A program made the position numbers and the translations under genes. This document shows positions 44,230 to 55,259 of a DNA stretch of 64,000 nucleotides, one piece after another. Under the pieces are notes generated by a model. It worked only from the letters and a program-made list of their open reading frames with translations. It made no database searches and was not told where the DNA came from. Source of the stretch: Daucus carota subsp. sativus (lineage: Eukaryota; Streptophyta; Magnoliopsida; Apiales; Apiaceae); assembly GCF_001625215.2 (NCBI RefSeq), contig NC_030383.2:1686779-1750778 (forward strand), written 5' to 3'. How positions within the stretch are numbered: position 1 is the first letter of the stretch; each line of letters begins with the position of its first letter.

Positions 44230-46933
44230 ATGGAAGTGGGAGGATCAAACACTGGAGTTACCTTGATGAATTGTTCCTCTGACCGTTGCCTTTATCAAGA
44301 AGGTGAAAAAGTTTTGGCTTCTTACGGTGGCAAATGGTACGAGGCCAAGGTATGTATATATATACATGTGTGGACATACAAATTCACAGCTGTCATACGA
44401 ATTTTTTGCAATTTAATCCTCGATTAAATATATTTATGGGTCGATGAATTAGATTGAAAGATGATGTTTTTATAAATATTATCAAGCATACAACTGATGG
44501 ACTCGTCTATTATTTTTTTCCTAAATATCTTTTCTATTCTTTGGTGTCTTTGAATTTTTTTCATTGGCTAAATTTATGCTTTTTGTAGGTGCAGAAAGTT
44601 GAATCAACCAGGACAAAGGGATGCTTACACTTTGTTCATTATCCTGTGAGTACATCTTTGTAATATTAATCACATCTTTATTATGCCCCCTTATGATAAT
44701 TGATGGCTTATTGTGTGGGAAAATTAAGAAAAGTCGGTCATATTTTAGTAACTTGGTCTTCTTATATTTTGCAGGGCTGGAATAAAAAGTGAGTACAGTT
44801 ACATAATTAGAATATGGTTGAGGTTTGAATTTATTGTTTGTTGTTGTTTACCGTTTTTTCAATTATATGCTTTTTGTTGGTTTATTAGTGCATCTTTAAA
44901 AGTCTGTGTACATAAAATACTATGGAGTCATATATGAAATCTGGTACCAATTAATTTTGTTTCTTAAGTTTGAGTGACATCCTTTTACAACAAAAGGAAC
45001 CTTAATTTGCTCCTATCCGAGGTAAAATCTCAGTCAATATATAGTCAAAGGACATGGCAAGTCTCTTTTTTACAATCCATATATAAGTCTTTTACTACTC
45101 CTATAATAAAAATTTGGTATCAATCAATGTATATGTTCTGTAGTTATACTTCTATTCTTAAACATTTGAAAACAATTTTTGTAAGTAGATGGGATGAATG
45201 GCTACAAGCTGAGCGTCTGAAGAAATTTACTGAAGAAACTGTTCCAAATCAGTCAAAGGAGTGTGGTGAATCAGCTAGGGCGAGGAACAGAAAATGTGGC
45301 ATTAAGAATAAAGAAAAGCAATCCACTGGTTAGCGACGTTACTCTCTCACTCTTCCCCCCTCCCCCTCCCCCTCCCCACCATAATAACACTAAAGAAGTA
45401 AGAGGAAGTGAATCATCCATGATATATATAGGACTGTCATAACTGAGTAATCTTGAAAAGATTATAATACATTTTGTTTCTAATTTGACTATATTAATTC
45501 AGATATCTCACAGACCGAGAAAAATATAAATATTGAAATACCACCCACGCTGAAGAAACAACTGGTGGATGACTTTGAATTTGTAACCCGTCTGGGCCAG
45601 GTATATATACTTCTACCATTAAGTTAATTGAGTTATTGTGCAGTGGCACAAGATTATCATTGTTATCATTTCTGACATTCCTTGGAGAGAAATGTTGTCT
45701 ATGGTATTGATTTGAGGTTTCTGGTGATGCCTTGCAGCTTGTTAACCTTCCTCGTACTCCAAATGTCAGTGACATATTGAACAAATATTCTGCATTTAGG
45801 GTGAAAAAAGATAACGGGTAAGTCTGTGTTCTATTTTATTATTGATTTGTGAATGCCAAAAAACCTAATTAACTTCTAAAATGGCCAAATAACATTATAA
45901 GGCAAAGAGAAAATTTTTGTACTCTAGACAATGTATGATATGTATAAACCTTAAGGCCCTAGTATGTAATATATACCGGGGAACAACAATCACCTCTCGT
46001 GAGGATTATCCATCCTTTTTGTTAAGAGATTTTTTGTGTCCTACTCCTACATATATGCATTGGTTGGAAAGAATCAGCTGGTTCTTTAATAGAATTAATT
46101 CAATTCATTTTTGTTTCTTACTATTCATTTATCATCAACTAAAAAACTGAACCATAATATACTTCTTACTTTATTATGTTTACCGGAGATTATATAGTCT
46201 TATGTACACATGTAGTTTTACAGCCTAGGGTTGTATTCGTCTATGTACTGACATTCTTTCCACTAAAAGGTTGAACGAGGAAATGGAAGAATTCTCAAGA
46301 GGGTTGTGTGGTTACTTTGACAAAGCACTGCCTGCAATGCTCCTGTATGACAGTGAGCGCAAACAGTATCAAGCATTGAGTGAAGAACACAAACCCCCTT
46401 CAGGTGTATATGGAGCTGAACATTTATTGCGTCTCTTCGGTATGGTTGACTATTCTTATTGATCATAGCTTTTCATATCTTACTAGTATTTCATTTATTT
46501 AAATAGCAGGCCTGCTACTATTAATTATAGTTCTCAAGGTGTGTTTTTGTCCGTGCTTCTAAATTGTGTTTTTCAATGGGCTTCTTAAATCTATCAAATT
46601 GGTTCATAATTCTTTCACTTGGTAAGAATTGGCGTATTTATGTAATTAAATTATTCTGAGGTAATTTGATTATTTTTTAATGACAGTTAAATTACCAGAG
46701 ATACTGGAACCAGTAAAGATTGAAGAGGAAACACTGATAAAGCTCCAACATGAAATACAATTTTTGCTGAAGTATGTCTTACTCCTTCAAGCAATATTAG
46801 TCAAAACGACCAGAACTGTCTGTACTAATTAACATTAATGTTGTTCAGGTTTCTGAGGAAGAATCAAAGTAAATTTTTTCTTTCCACTTACCAGCGGATC
46901 CCTGAACATTCGGAGAGCCAGAATAGAGAATGA
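44230..46933 (+). CDS. MRG: MRG-domain chromatin reader, copy 2
   Basis: Nine exons: 44230-44349, 44589-44645, 44775-44788, 45189-45328, 45503-45600, 45738-45817, 46270-46439, 46687-46771, 46849-46933, giving 282 residues with GT-AG borders. Exon lengths 14, 140, 80, 170 and 85 are the same as in gene 1, which proves common origin. Gene 1's 41-nt linker exon has no counterpart, so the segment between chromo barrel and MRG domain is shorter and less Lys/Gly-rich. The chromo barrel is at about residues 20-80 (HFVHYPGWNKKWDEW) and the MRG domain at about 117-280 (NIEIPPTLKKQLVDD, NLPRTPNVSD, GYFDKALPAMLLY, VYGAEHLLRLF). The fold and likely histone-methyl-lysine reading are as for copy 1; change of HYLGW to HYPGW near the cage is notable. 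Introns are much shorter than in gene 1. Confidence 0.93.
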
Positions 46934-48151
46934 AGACAAAGCTAAAACCCCAGCTGAGTGGTTTAGCAGGATAGGCGGTTCGCAGACTTGTATGTGTCTG
47001 GCCTTGCTGCAGTGTTTATATATGTTTAATATTGGTTCAAACAGCTTGGCTTCAAGATGAAGTTCTGGAAGCTACAGTGCACATAGTGGAGCTAGGAAAC
47101 ATATTTTAAGTGCAAGGGACCAAATCTCTTGATCAACCTGCAGATTGCCGAGGTCTTCCACCAATCAATTATGTTTCTTATTGTAGTTCATCTTCCTATG
47201 AAAAGGAGATAGATGCCTCTTATGAGGTTTTTCTTGTAATGCTTGTGTTCTTGTTTAGTCCCCTTCATTTCGCACTCCCTCCCTCTTGTATGAGGTGTGT
47301 TGCCATCAGATCTCTCGGTTTGAGAAATCAAAATAAGAGGATCGGATCATCTCTTCTGATTCTTTTCCAAGCAAAAAAAAATGAAAATGGCCATTTTAAG
47401 AATTTTCTAAATCATGCAATTAATTGTCCTGGAACATCTTAGAATTATTATATATATAGTCATTTGTGGGTATATATGTGAGTACTTTTTTGTATACATA
47501 GTAACACTAATAAATTATCAAATTAATGTTATTTTCTCTTACAAATTAATTCACAACAAAAATGTATGAAATATATCTTGTATAATTACAATATATACAT
47601 ACATTATTTTTTGTAAAAATATTTTAACATGTGAATTATTAGTCCATAATATGAAATTAACAATAAAAAATATATAATTAACAATCATAACATAATAACC
47701 AAGTTAATTGTAAGACATCTGGATTAAAAAATGTAGAATATATTCTACGATATCAGTTGTACGTCTTTCTTATTTTCAATCATTTTTTATTGAATTAATT
47801 TAAAATGAATCTGAAATTTTCATTTCTAAGTAAGTGGTAAAATTCTTGACTGAAAATTTATTTTGTTTGACTTTAAATTTGACCAGATTCAGCGGTTGAA
47901 AATAGTCTGTCACTTTTAGCTAAATTTTCTTCTAGGGAGAAAATATGTAAATTACAAGCTCAAAATTTATGCAATAAGTAATACATGAATGTTAGGGAAG
48001 TATATAATGAGAGATATAACTTATTGAACTGTTAGCTGCACTTGAACTGCTAAGACATCAGTAAACATAGATTATAAAAGTATTGGTTGGAAAGAATTAA
48101 AATAAATAAACAATCAGGCATCCTTAGTACTAGTGATGAACACAATTCGTG
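46934..48151. other. Spacer between MRG gene 2 and multi-peptide gene
   Basis: 3' ends of two convergent genes meet here. AT-rich; no further gene. A frame at 47110-47442 has no recognisable features. Confidence 0.55.
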
Positions 48152-48724
48152 CTAGTGTCCTTTTCCTCTAGGAGATGGTCCAGCAGTGTTCTCCTCCCCC
48201 AAAGTGTTAAACTCGTGTCCCTTTCCTCCTGCCCAAGGCCCTGAAATATTCTTAGCTTCTTCTATTTCGGCATTTGTCAATTCACTGCCTTTCCCCCCTG
48301 CAGATGGTTCAGCATTTTTCATTCCTTCTGTAGTTTCTGAGTTTACGAATGCATGTCCTTTTCCTCCAGCAGATGGCCCAGAATTCTTCATTTCTTCAGT
48401 AATGTCTGCATGTCCCTTCCCTCCTGCAGATGGTCCAGAATTCTTCATTTCTTCTGTAATTTCTGCATTAACGTATCCATGTCCATTTCCTCCAGCGGAT
48501 GGCCCAGAATTTTTAATATCTCCAAAACCTACACGACTAGGATCACCACCGGTTCTCCTTGCAGCAACATTGAATTCAGAGAACAAATCTTGAATCGCGT
48601 TGTTCATATTGTTGGAAACGTGTATGGGCCTTAAACCAAAACTTTTGATAATAATAAGATTCAAACACACAACTACTATATTAATGTAACACGCAGCTAC
48701 ACTACTTATAATTTTGTTACACAC
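48152..48724 (-). CDS. Multi-motif PIP-like secreted peptide precursor (six units)
   Basis: 190 residues, single exon. A hydrophobic N-terminus (about 5-27) serves as signal sequence, with a variable region to about 70. Then come six decapeptides fitting SGPS-x-x-G-x-G-H or close: 73-82 SGPSAGGNGH, 96-105 and 115-124 SGPSAGGKGH, 138-147 AEPSAGGKGS (both ends altered), 161-170 SGPWAGGKGH, 181-190 AGPSPRGKGH ending at the stop. Acidic spacers (ITEEMKN type) separate them with a period of 19-23 residues. The motif is the core of PAMP-induced peptides (PIP/PIPL), whose known precursors usually carry one or two copies at the C-terminus. The last unit, with SPRGKGH, is closest to the classical form. 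Mature peptides are inferred. A TATA box lies at 48869-48877. The gene is convergent with MRG gene 2. Confidence 0.87.
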   Translation of the reverse strand: MCNKIISSVAACYINIVVVCLNLIIIKSFGLRPIHVSNNMNNAIQDLFSEFNVAARRTGGDPSRVGFGDIKNSGPSAGGNGHGYVNAEITEEMKNSGPSAGGKGHADITEEMKNSGPSAGGKGHAFVNSETTEGMKNAEPSAGGKGSELTNAEIEEAKNISGPWAGGKGHEFNTLGEENTAGPSPRGKGH

Positions 48725-48868
48725 GCTAGTTAGGCTTCAGCCTTTCTTGTTACACACAGAGATGGCACACGGCCTTTTCACTCAGAGCTTCAGCTCTTCT
48801 AAATTTCTCTCTACAACTGCTGTTGTAGTTTTTCTCAGTGTGTTCAATTTCTTCTTCCTCTAGCAGCC

Positions 48869-48877
48869 TTATATATA
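48869..48877 (-). promoter_or_regulatory. TATA box of multi-peptide gene
   Basis: TATATATAA on the minus strand, 145-153 bp upstream of the ATG. Only about 39 bp separate it from the duplication junction at 48915/48916. Confidence 0.6.
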
Positions 48878-48915
48878 GGTCACAGATTACAACTTGTAAC
48901 ACATATTTATTGCTG

Positions 48916-49006
48916 TTCAAGTAAATATGTATAGATTTTTTGGTGCCCCTGGGATAGTGGTGTCCTAGGCGTTCGCCTTGGTCGCCTTACCCAAGGGCCG
49001 GCCCTG
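48916..49006. mobile_element. Truncated right end of hAT MITE at the duplication junction
   Basis: The last 91 bp of the MITE at 34584-34831, with its right terminus GGGCCGGCCCTG and the right CGTATGGA. The left part is missing because the duplication started within the element. Confidence 0.93.
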
Positions 49007-49701
49007 CGTATGGACATGGTACCATCCGTCCATTAGTGACTACTGATACAAAAGTTGATGTGTCGTACCTGCAGCATTTCCTCGTATTTGCATGAACTGT
49101 AAGTTACTAAATTACTTAGCTATTAAATCCCCATCTTTCCATTTAACCACCCTTTGAGTGTAAATTGAAGAACTCACTCTATGTGCAAAAGAAGAAATTA
49201 AGGGATATTTTTCGTGTTTCGTTCAATCCACGTTTCTATAACCTTGCTGTGCATCAGGTATTAGTAGGGGATCTGAGTACTCCACATATTCTTCGATTTC
49301 ACTGGAAGAAGGTAAATGTGCAAGCGCACTCCTTTAGCTTGGACATCCTACAACTTCAATACTTGTAATGTACAAACATAAACCACCTGTACGGCAGATA
49401 ATGTTATGCATAAACCATCTGAATATGCATAAGCTAATGTTATGCTGATTAATAGGATTATATAATACAGAAGATACGTTTTTCCAAAGATTTTTCTGCA
49501 TAAACATAATCCTGCAGATATGTTATCAAACCACAATTCCACAGATACGTACACTCAAAGATTTTTTTCTATAAAAACACCAACAGATACATATATAATG
49601 CTACACATAAACCACTTGTCCTCTCGGACAGTATGAGATTAAGGCCACATATTGGCACAATCAAATTCAGATTTTTGGAGGAAATTTTCACAACAACAAA
49701 T

Positions 49702-50347
49702 TGGGCTATTTACGACGGAAATTAAGTCTTAAATCCGTCGTAAATTGTTTCCTTCATAAATTTTCAATTTACGACGGAAAATTTAAATCATTTTTACTCA
49801 AGTGGTAAGTTCAAAAAATTTCACAATTTTCCACGCGTCTCAAGTATGGTCAAGCGTCGTAAGTACGATCAAGCGTCATAAGTTGACCTGATAGGACCCA
49901 TAATTTCATTATAATAACAGTTAAAATTACGACATATATTCCGTCGTATGTACATTATGGCCCCCCAATTTCACATTTTTGGTTTTGATCTTGCGACGGA
50001 AAGTTCCATCGGTAGTGAAAATTCAAATGTGGCCGGTGACATTAAATACGGTAGGTGAATTTATGACCTAATGTGATAGAAGTCGTAAGTTCCGGTAGAA
50101 AAATGCCACCGCTATCATGAATGGAATTTTTTGGAATAATTTTTAATCAAGAAAAAATATTTATATAAGTGAATTTGCAACGGAAAGTTTAGCCGTCATA
50201 AGTTCCAGTGCGCAAACCACGTCTTCTTACCAACGGGGACTTTTTGATTATTTTTTAATCAATAAAAAATTTAAATAAATGAATTTACGACGGATAGTTT
50301 TTTAGTCGTAAAAATTTACGACGGAATCCTACTTTCCGTCGTAAGTT
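49702..50347. repeat. TTACGACGGAA subterminal-type repeat cluster (copy B)
   Basis: Same arrangement as 35527-36172 with a few substitutions. Confidence 0.55.
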
Positions 50348-51297
50348 GAAGCTTTTTTTACGCTAACATTTTCACAATCTTGGGCTCCAACCCTATTTAA
50401 CTAGATAAGGAATTTTTTTAGTCACTTAACTTTTTCATTATAAAGCAGTTATTAGGATTGTTAGTAATTGACCAATTTTTCTAAATTTTCTCACTTTTAC
50501 TTCGAACCAACTTTCATGAGGTGGAATGGTTTCCCTCGTCAGCAACACCCAACTAAAAATTTGATGAATTCACAATTGTGACTATTTAAAACCTAGCCCT
50601 AGCTTGTCCAAAACATACACCACAGAAAATGCAGTCATTTTTTATTGTCAAAAAATGGCCGCAAATGTAATTTTTCGAACAATTCTGGTTGAAATAAACT
50701 ATTTTCGATCGAAATTTAAGTGGTCAAGAAAAGCTGAGTTAAAAATTAAAAAACGGCCAAATTTTAATAAATTCGACCGAACTTTTTGACCGCTCATTTT
50801 AGTGGAAAACCGAACAAAATTATTTTGCTGTTTTTTTGTCAAAAATTTAGAAACTCAGCCAAATCTTTGAAAATTTAAATTAACACCTAAAATTTCCCAA
50901 AGAATTGAATCTCACACCCGTTTCAGTCCAATCTAAATTATTTTAAACTATTATTCTTTTCAATATTTTGACCATCTTTTGATACCAAACTCCAATTTTG
51001 TAAGATTCATTAATTTTTTGATTAACCACTTTATCACCAATAAAGATAAATATTATTGTTCTACACCCTGCTGCCTTTCACTTCCATCACAAGGCAACCA
51101 TCAATATTATTGAATGATTAACCAACCTTTTAAAAATCTTAAGGTAATAGTTGGTGTGATTTTAATTTAATTTGTTAGTTTATTCAGCATGGTTTCATTT
51201 GATATAATTTTTGTGATTTTGATTTTGACAACGATTTGCTCATCCCTAATTAGATTCTCCATTAATTTTGACTCATACCTAATTAAAAATAAACGAA

Positions 51298-51398
51298 TTT
51301 TCTATGGTGTGCCCATAGGCACACAATAGTCACTGACTCCCATGATAATACTAGCTAAAAGTTGGTGCTTATTGTATGCCTTTGGCACACATTAGAAA
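51298..51398. mobile_element. ~100-bp palindromic MITE (copy B)
   Basis: Duplicate of 37123-37224, with TTTGGCACAC where copy A has TTTGGGCACAC. Confidence 0.6.
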
Positions 51399-53250
51399 GA
51401 CCGAAAAATAAATTCTTATACCTTGATGTAGGAAAATGACTCTTATTTTCCTTCAAACCAACTTTAATTAATGAGGTGGAATGGTTTCCCTCGTTCTGGA
51501 TACCCAAGTAAAAACTGATGATGACTTCACAGTTCTTACTCTCTCAAAACTAGCCCTAGCCTGTTCAAAACACAGGTAATAAGGATATATAACCATTCTA
51601 AAGGTTGATGCTCTATACTGCAACTACCTCATTATTAAAATGTCTTAAAAGAAATAAGTTCATATCATATAGACAGGAGGAAGTTGATCAATTCAGGCTG
51701 ACCAGTACTCCATGGTTGGATAGTATTTGGTTTTAAACATCCTTTGCTGGTATTAATGGTACGGTTGGTACTCAGCCATCGTCATCTTCCTTAATTTGCT
51801 TTTACAAGAATGAACTGTTCTTTAAGCTAATATTTAAGTTCTTAGACCATTTTAGGAAGGATTCAAATATAAAAACAAATCAATATTTAAGATTAAGTGT
51901 AATGTCATAAAAACTAAATGCTCCGAGTAATGATATAGCCTACTTATGATAATGATCAGTATATACAGTATGTTTATCCCTTCACTTGGCCCTATAAATT
52001 ATGGTTTCAACCTAGAAACCTAAACTTAACTGTAGATTCATATTTACAAATCACCGGACATCAAGAAATAAACACCGTAAAACAAATCACTAGTTGTGTT
52101 TAATATTAATGATGTAGTCTTAACTAATATTGTTTGATTAGTATATTGCCCTACCCATTTCCATATATATTACTATTAGTTCCAACTCTTTTTTTCCATG
52201 GAGAAGAAAATCCAGGACTTCTATATATATAACAGCGGAAATTGGGAGCCAAATTGGTGCATCATTATGTAAATAATTTCATACCAAATTAAGGAGCAAA
52301 AAAGGATATACAGAGGCAACAAATTTACCCTAACCCTTGACCAATATGGCAATTTCCCTTGCATTGTCACCATAAGTGAACAGAAAGAGTCAACATAAGC
52401 TAGCAAGACTATCTACAGTGAATCTGAAATCTTCTGTATAAGATTTTACAAGACATGCCATGTCATTAAGTAAGATGACTCGGTTTAATTTTTTTTGGTC
52501 ATATAGCAGATAAATGGTATATTAATTTTGGACGGACATTTGAATGTATGAAACATCAAAATAAGGTTGATATAGCAGATTTAAAGTTTTGAGTTGAGGG
52601 CTACTAATAGAGAAGATATATATGAGCACAAAGGGGTGAAACTATCGTTTAACCTCTTCGAGAAATAGAAGCAAGTAGGAAGGGCTAGCTATTCCTTTCA
52701 TTCATATATCAAGGTAAGCTAACACTACAAGAAAAATAACTAAAAGCTACCAACGAAATCTGGTCGCTTTTACTTAAAAGCGACCGTATTTGGTCGCTTT
52801 TAAGTAAAAGCGACCGAAAAGAGTTGGTCGCTTTGAAGGGGGTCGCTTTTACTGATTTGGTCGCTTTTATATATAAAAGCTACCGCTTTGCTGGTCGCTT
52901 TTGTTGAAAAATAAATTCCTTTAAACCACTCCAAATTTTTGGCCATATTTTGAATTTCCCGCCTTACAAAATTGGTGGAATTTAAAAAGCGACCATAATT
53001 CATTCGGTAGCTTTTATATGGCTATTTTAAAAAAAAAAAATTATTTTTGTTGCTAACCCTGTTTAGTGCACAGCTCAATAAACCATTCAATCATCCAAAT
53101 AAGTTACGTATCCATATACTAGGGAGAGGTGGGAACAAAATATAAATTAATAAACACAAAATATTAATAATAGATAAATCTTTATCAACAAACAACAACA
53201 TTAGAACAGGATTCAGACACACACTCACAAGCACAGAAACGCATTACTCC

Positions 53251-53692
53251 CTACGCCACTAGGAAACTAGTGTAATCCATGGCTAAATGAAAGTTACTTC
53301 CAAGTTTACAACTCGTTCCAACCCAAGCACCAGCATGCTTGATGATGGTGATCTGCAACTCATCTTTCTTTGCACCATCAACCCTGTCCAGAATTTGCCC
53401 TTCTTTTATGAGCACAAAGGTTGGCATGGCTTCCACTTCATATTCCTTGGAAACAGCCTGAAATTGCGACTTACATATCACTATACTGAAAAAATAATAA
53501 ATTTCAAACTCGAAGAAAACGAAAAAAACTGCCATAATGATTAAGCTGGCCTCTGAAAAGTTGGCTTACCTCAAGTTCATCAACATCGACTTTAAGAAAG
53601 ATGACATGAGGCATCTTTTTAGCAAACTCTGCCAGAACTGGGGCAATGAAATGGCAAGGTCCACACCATGAAGCGGTGAAATCCACAACCAC
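53251..53692 (-). pseudogene. Captured thioredoxin h fragment, 5' exon missing
   Basis: Two exons: 53692-53570 ([13 protein letters not shown]... to DVDELE) and 53457-53251 (AVSKEYEVEAMPTF..., GAKKDEL, stop), with an intron using GAG/GTAAGC and TTTCAG/GCT. The redox site WCGPC and the cis-Pro of AMPTF are intact, as is the intron position typical of plant thioredoxin h genes. The first exon (about 30-40 residues) is not seen in 53700-54660, and the C-terminus after KHAG is extended by an unrelated tail of about 25 residues. The intron shows that capture was at the DNA level. Inside the CACTA element; probably no longer coding for a normal thioredoxin. Confidence 0.85.
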
Positions 53693-54015
53693 CCATCATC
53701 AAAATTCAACTAGCTAGTCAAATTCGTGACCATATCACCTGAGCTAACCAAAAAAGTTGAAAATGCACGACTAATAACACAATGAAAATTAATAAACAAG
53801 ATATCACATAAAACTGAAGTAAATATGATGACTATTAGCCAATACATCATGAATATGCTAACCACTAACTAAACAGTATCTGCCACACGACAGACCATAA
53901 AAAAAGCCCAAAAAAATTGTATTCAACACAATTCTTGGCCCCAAAATTACACAAAATACCCAAATCCAAACCTCTGAAAAAACAAAACATACTAGCAGAG
54001 TTTGTCAAAGTAGTA

Positions 54016-54126
54016 CCAGGCTTATTCATGTTATGGCGAACCATGGGAGTGTAAACAGTTATACCAGCACATAGCAAAGGCGCTGCTGATGCCGGAGGGT
54101 AGTTCTCAAGTATTTTATAACAGTAC
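54016..54126 (-). pseudogene. Captured CAD/mannitol-dehydrogenase-like exon fragment
   Basis: 111 bp on the minus strand translate to ...[24 protein letters not shown]... to NKPG, matching the [12 protein letters not shown] region of cinnamyl alcohol dehydrogenase family enzymes. The left border looks like an acceptor (GAGTAG/GTACTG). The following coding sequence (the Rossmann GLGGLGH part) is absent. A second gene captured by the CACTA element; not functional alone. Confidence 0.75.
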
Positions 54127-54932
54127 CTACTCAATAAAATAATACAGACTACATATAAACAGTTTCCTTTCAACTCCTGATCTTCAAAGGAAAAGCAAAC
54201 TTCGATATACAAAAGCTCTGGGTATAAGATAAAATTTTAATTTTTCTCCTTAAAAACTTATTTTCAATGGACATAGGACATATGATAAACATTGATTCTG
54301 ACACACAATCGGCAAATACAAAACCCAAAAAAATAGCAATTCGACAAATACGAAAAATAAGAAACCAACCAATTGAAACATAAACATTAAACCCGTATAA
54401 AACATACCAAACCCTCATTGTAAAAACATCAAAATCGAACCCACATAACTTACAAAAACATGGAAATCGACCAACGGAAACCCAAAATTCGAAGTCATAC
54501 CAGAGAAAAGCGGAGTAAAACCCTAATTCTGAAAACGCCCCAATTGAAACCCTGATTCTCGGAGACAAAACATCGGACAGGTTGTGCGCGCACCTGGGCC
54601 GCCTATAAATTTCTCTCTGAAAACGATCTGAGGCTATACCCATCTCAAACCCTAGCTCTAGAAGCTAAAATCTCAGCAGGGCCGAATTCGGTGAAAACGG
54701 CACGGTCGATTTTGGGGATGACCATGTCGTTTTGGTGAGTGTTAAGGGCGGAGGAAGAGCAAAGGGAGCTGAGAGAGAAGAGTTTGACTCACAGGGAGGG
54801 GGGCCGTCGGTGACGTCTGCCGATGCCATAGGTGTTTTGGTCTGTGATATTTTGAGACAGAGAGCAAGAGATGGAGATGTTGACTCTGTGTGCGAGATTA
54901 TGAGAAATATTATGAGAAATAAAAGGGATATA
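54127..54932. other. Further CACTA cargo of unknown origin
   Basis: GC-richer than its surroundings near 54570-54860. A minus-strand frame from 54643 begins after AGCTAGGGTTTGAG, a leader-like context, but its product is not recognised. Possibly the 5' end of a third captured gene. Confidence 0.35.
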
Positions 54933-54940
54933 GAAAATCT

Positions 54941-55040
54941 TTTTTTTTTTTTTTTTTTTTTGCTAATCGATTACACACGCACACGTGGGGAGTCGAACTC
55001 CCGACCTCCCGCAAGGGGTACAAGAGCTCTACCACCACAC
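54941..55040 (-). mobile_element. Short tRNA-derived SINE (~100 bp)
   Basis: On the minus strand it starts GTGTGGTGGTAGAGCTC (A-box-like, 55037-55026), continues with GGGAGTTCGACTCC (B-box-like, 55001-54989), and ends in an A tail (T run at 54941-54960 on the plus strand). Direct repeats GAAAATCT(T) flank it at 54933-54940 and 55041-55049. It is unusually short and consists of little more than the tRNA-related head. Confidence 0.85.
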
Positions 55041-55259
55041 GAAAATCTTATGTTCACCAAATTGAAGATTTTCATTAAATAGGAAAATTTTAAAATACTT
55101 TTAGAATCCCACTGATATAATTCTTTTAAAAATGAATTTTTTGAATAATATTTACTAACTCCAACACAATTTTTACAAATTAGCCACCTTTAATTGAAAG
55201 AAAAATCTAACGTTTTTTTGAATACCTCAAATATTTATATATTTCACAAAATTTAATCG

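Larger units (their letters stand above)
34741..48915. repeat. Segmental duplication, copy A (14,175 bp)
   Basis: From TTCAAGTAAATATGT at 34741 the sequence is repeated from 48916 with a constant offset of 14175 up to a 4.1-kb insertion in copy B, then with offsets of about 18274-18276 and 18248. Mismatches are scattered single bases and short indels. Contents: two decayed CACTA-like clusters, a small palindromic MITE, an F-box gene, MRG gene 2 and a multi-peptide gene. If the duplication is in direct tandem, copy A ends at 48915. Confidence 0.95.
49007..52719. other. Gene-free left part of copy B
   Basis: Mirrors 34832-38541. Contains the TTACGACGGAA cluster (49702-50347) and the palindromic MITE (51298-51398). 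No gene. Confidence 0.7.

Noticed and set aside
48186..48593. 135-residue plus-strand frame with repeated PFPPADGP
   Set aside because: Antisense shadow of the repeated SGPSAGGKGH codons in the multi-peptide gene.
54961..55040. Functional tRNA gene
   Set aside because: A- and B-box-like words are present but no complete cloverleaf is evident, and the A tail and target duplications show a SINE.
54732..55082. 116-residue frame within the CACTA element
   Set aside because: Runs into the SINE and its T tract; no recognisable domain.
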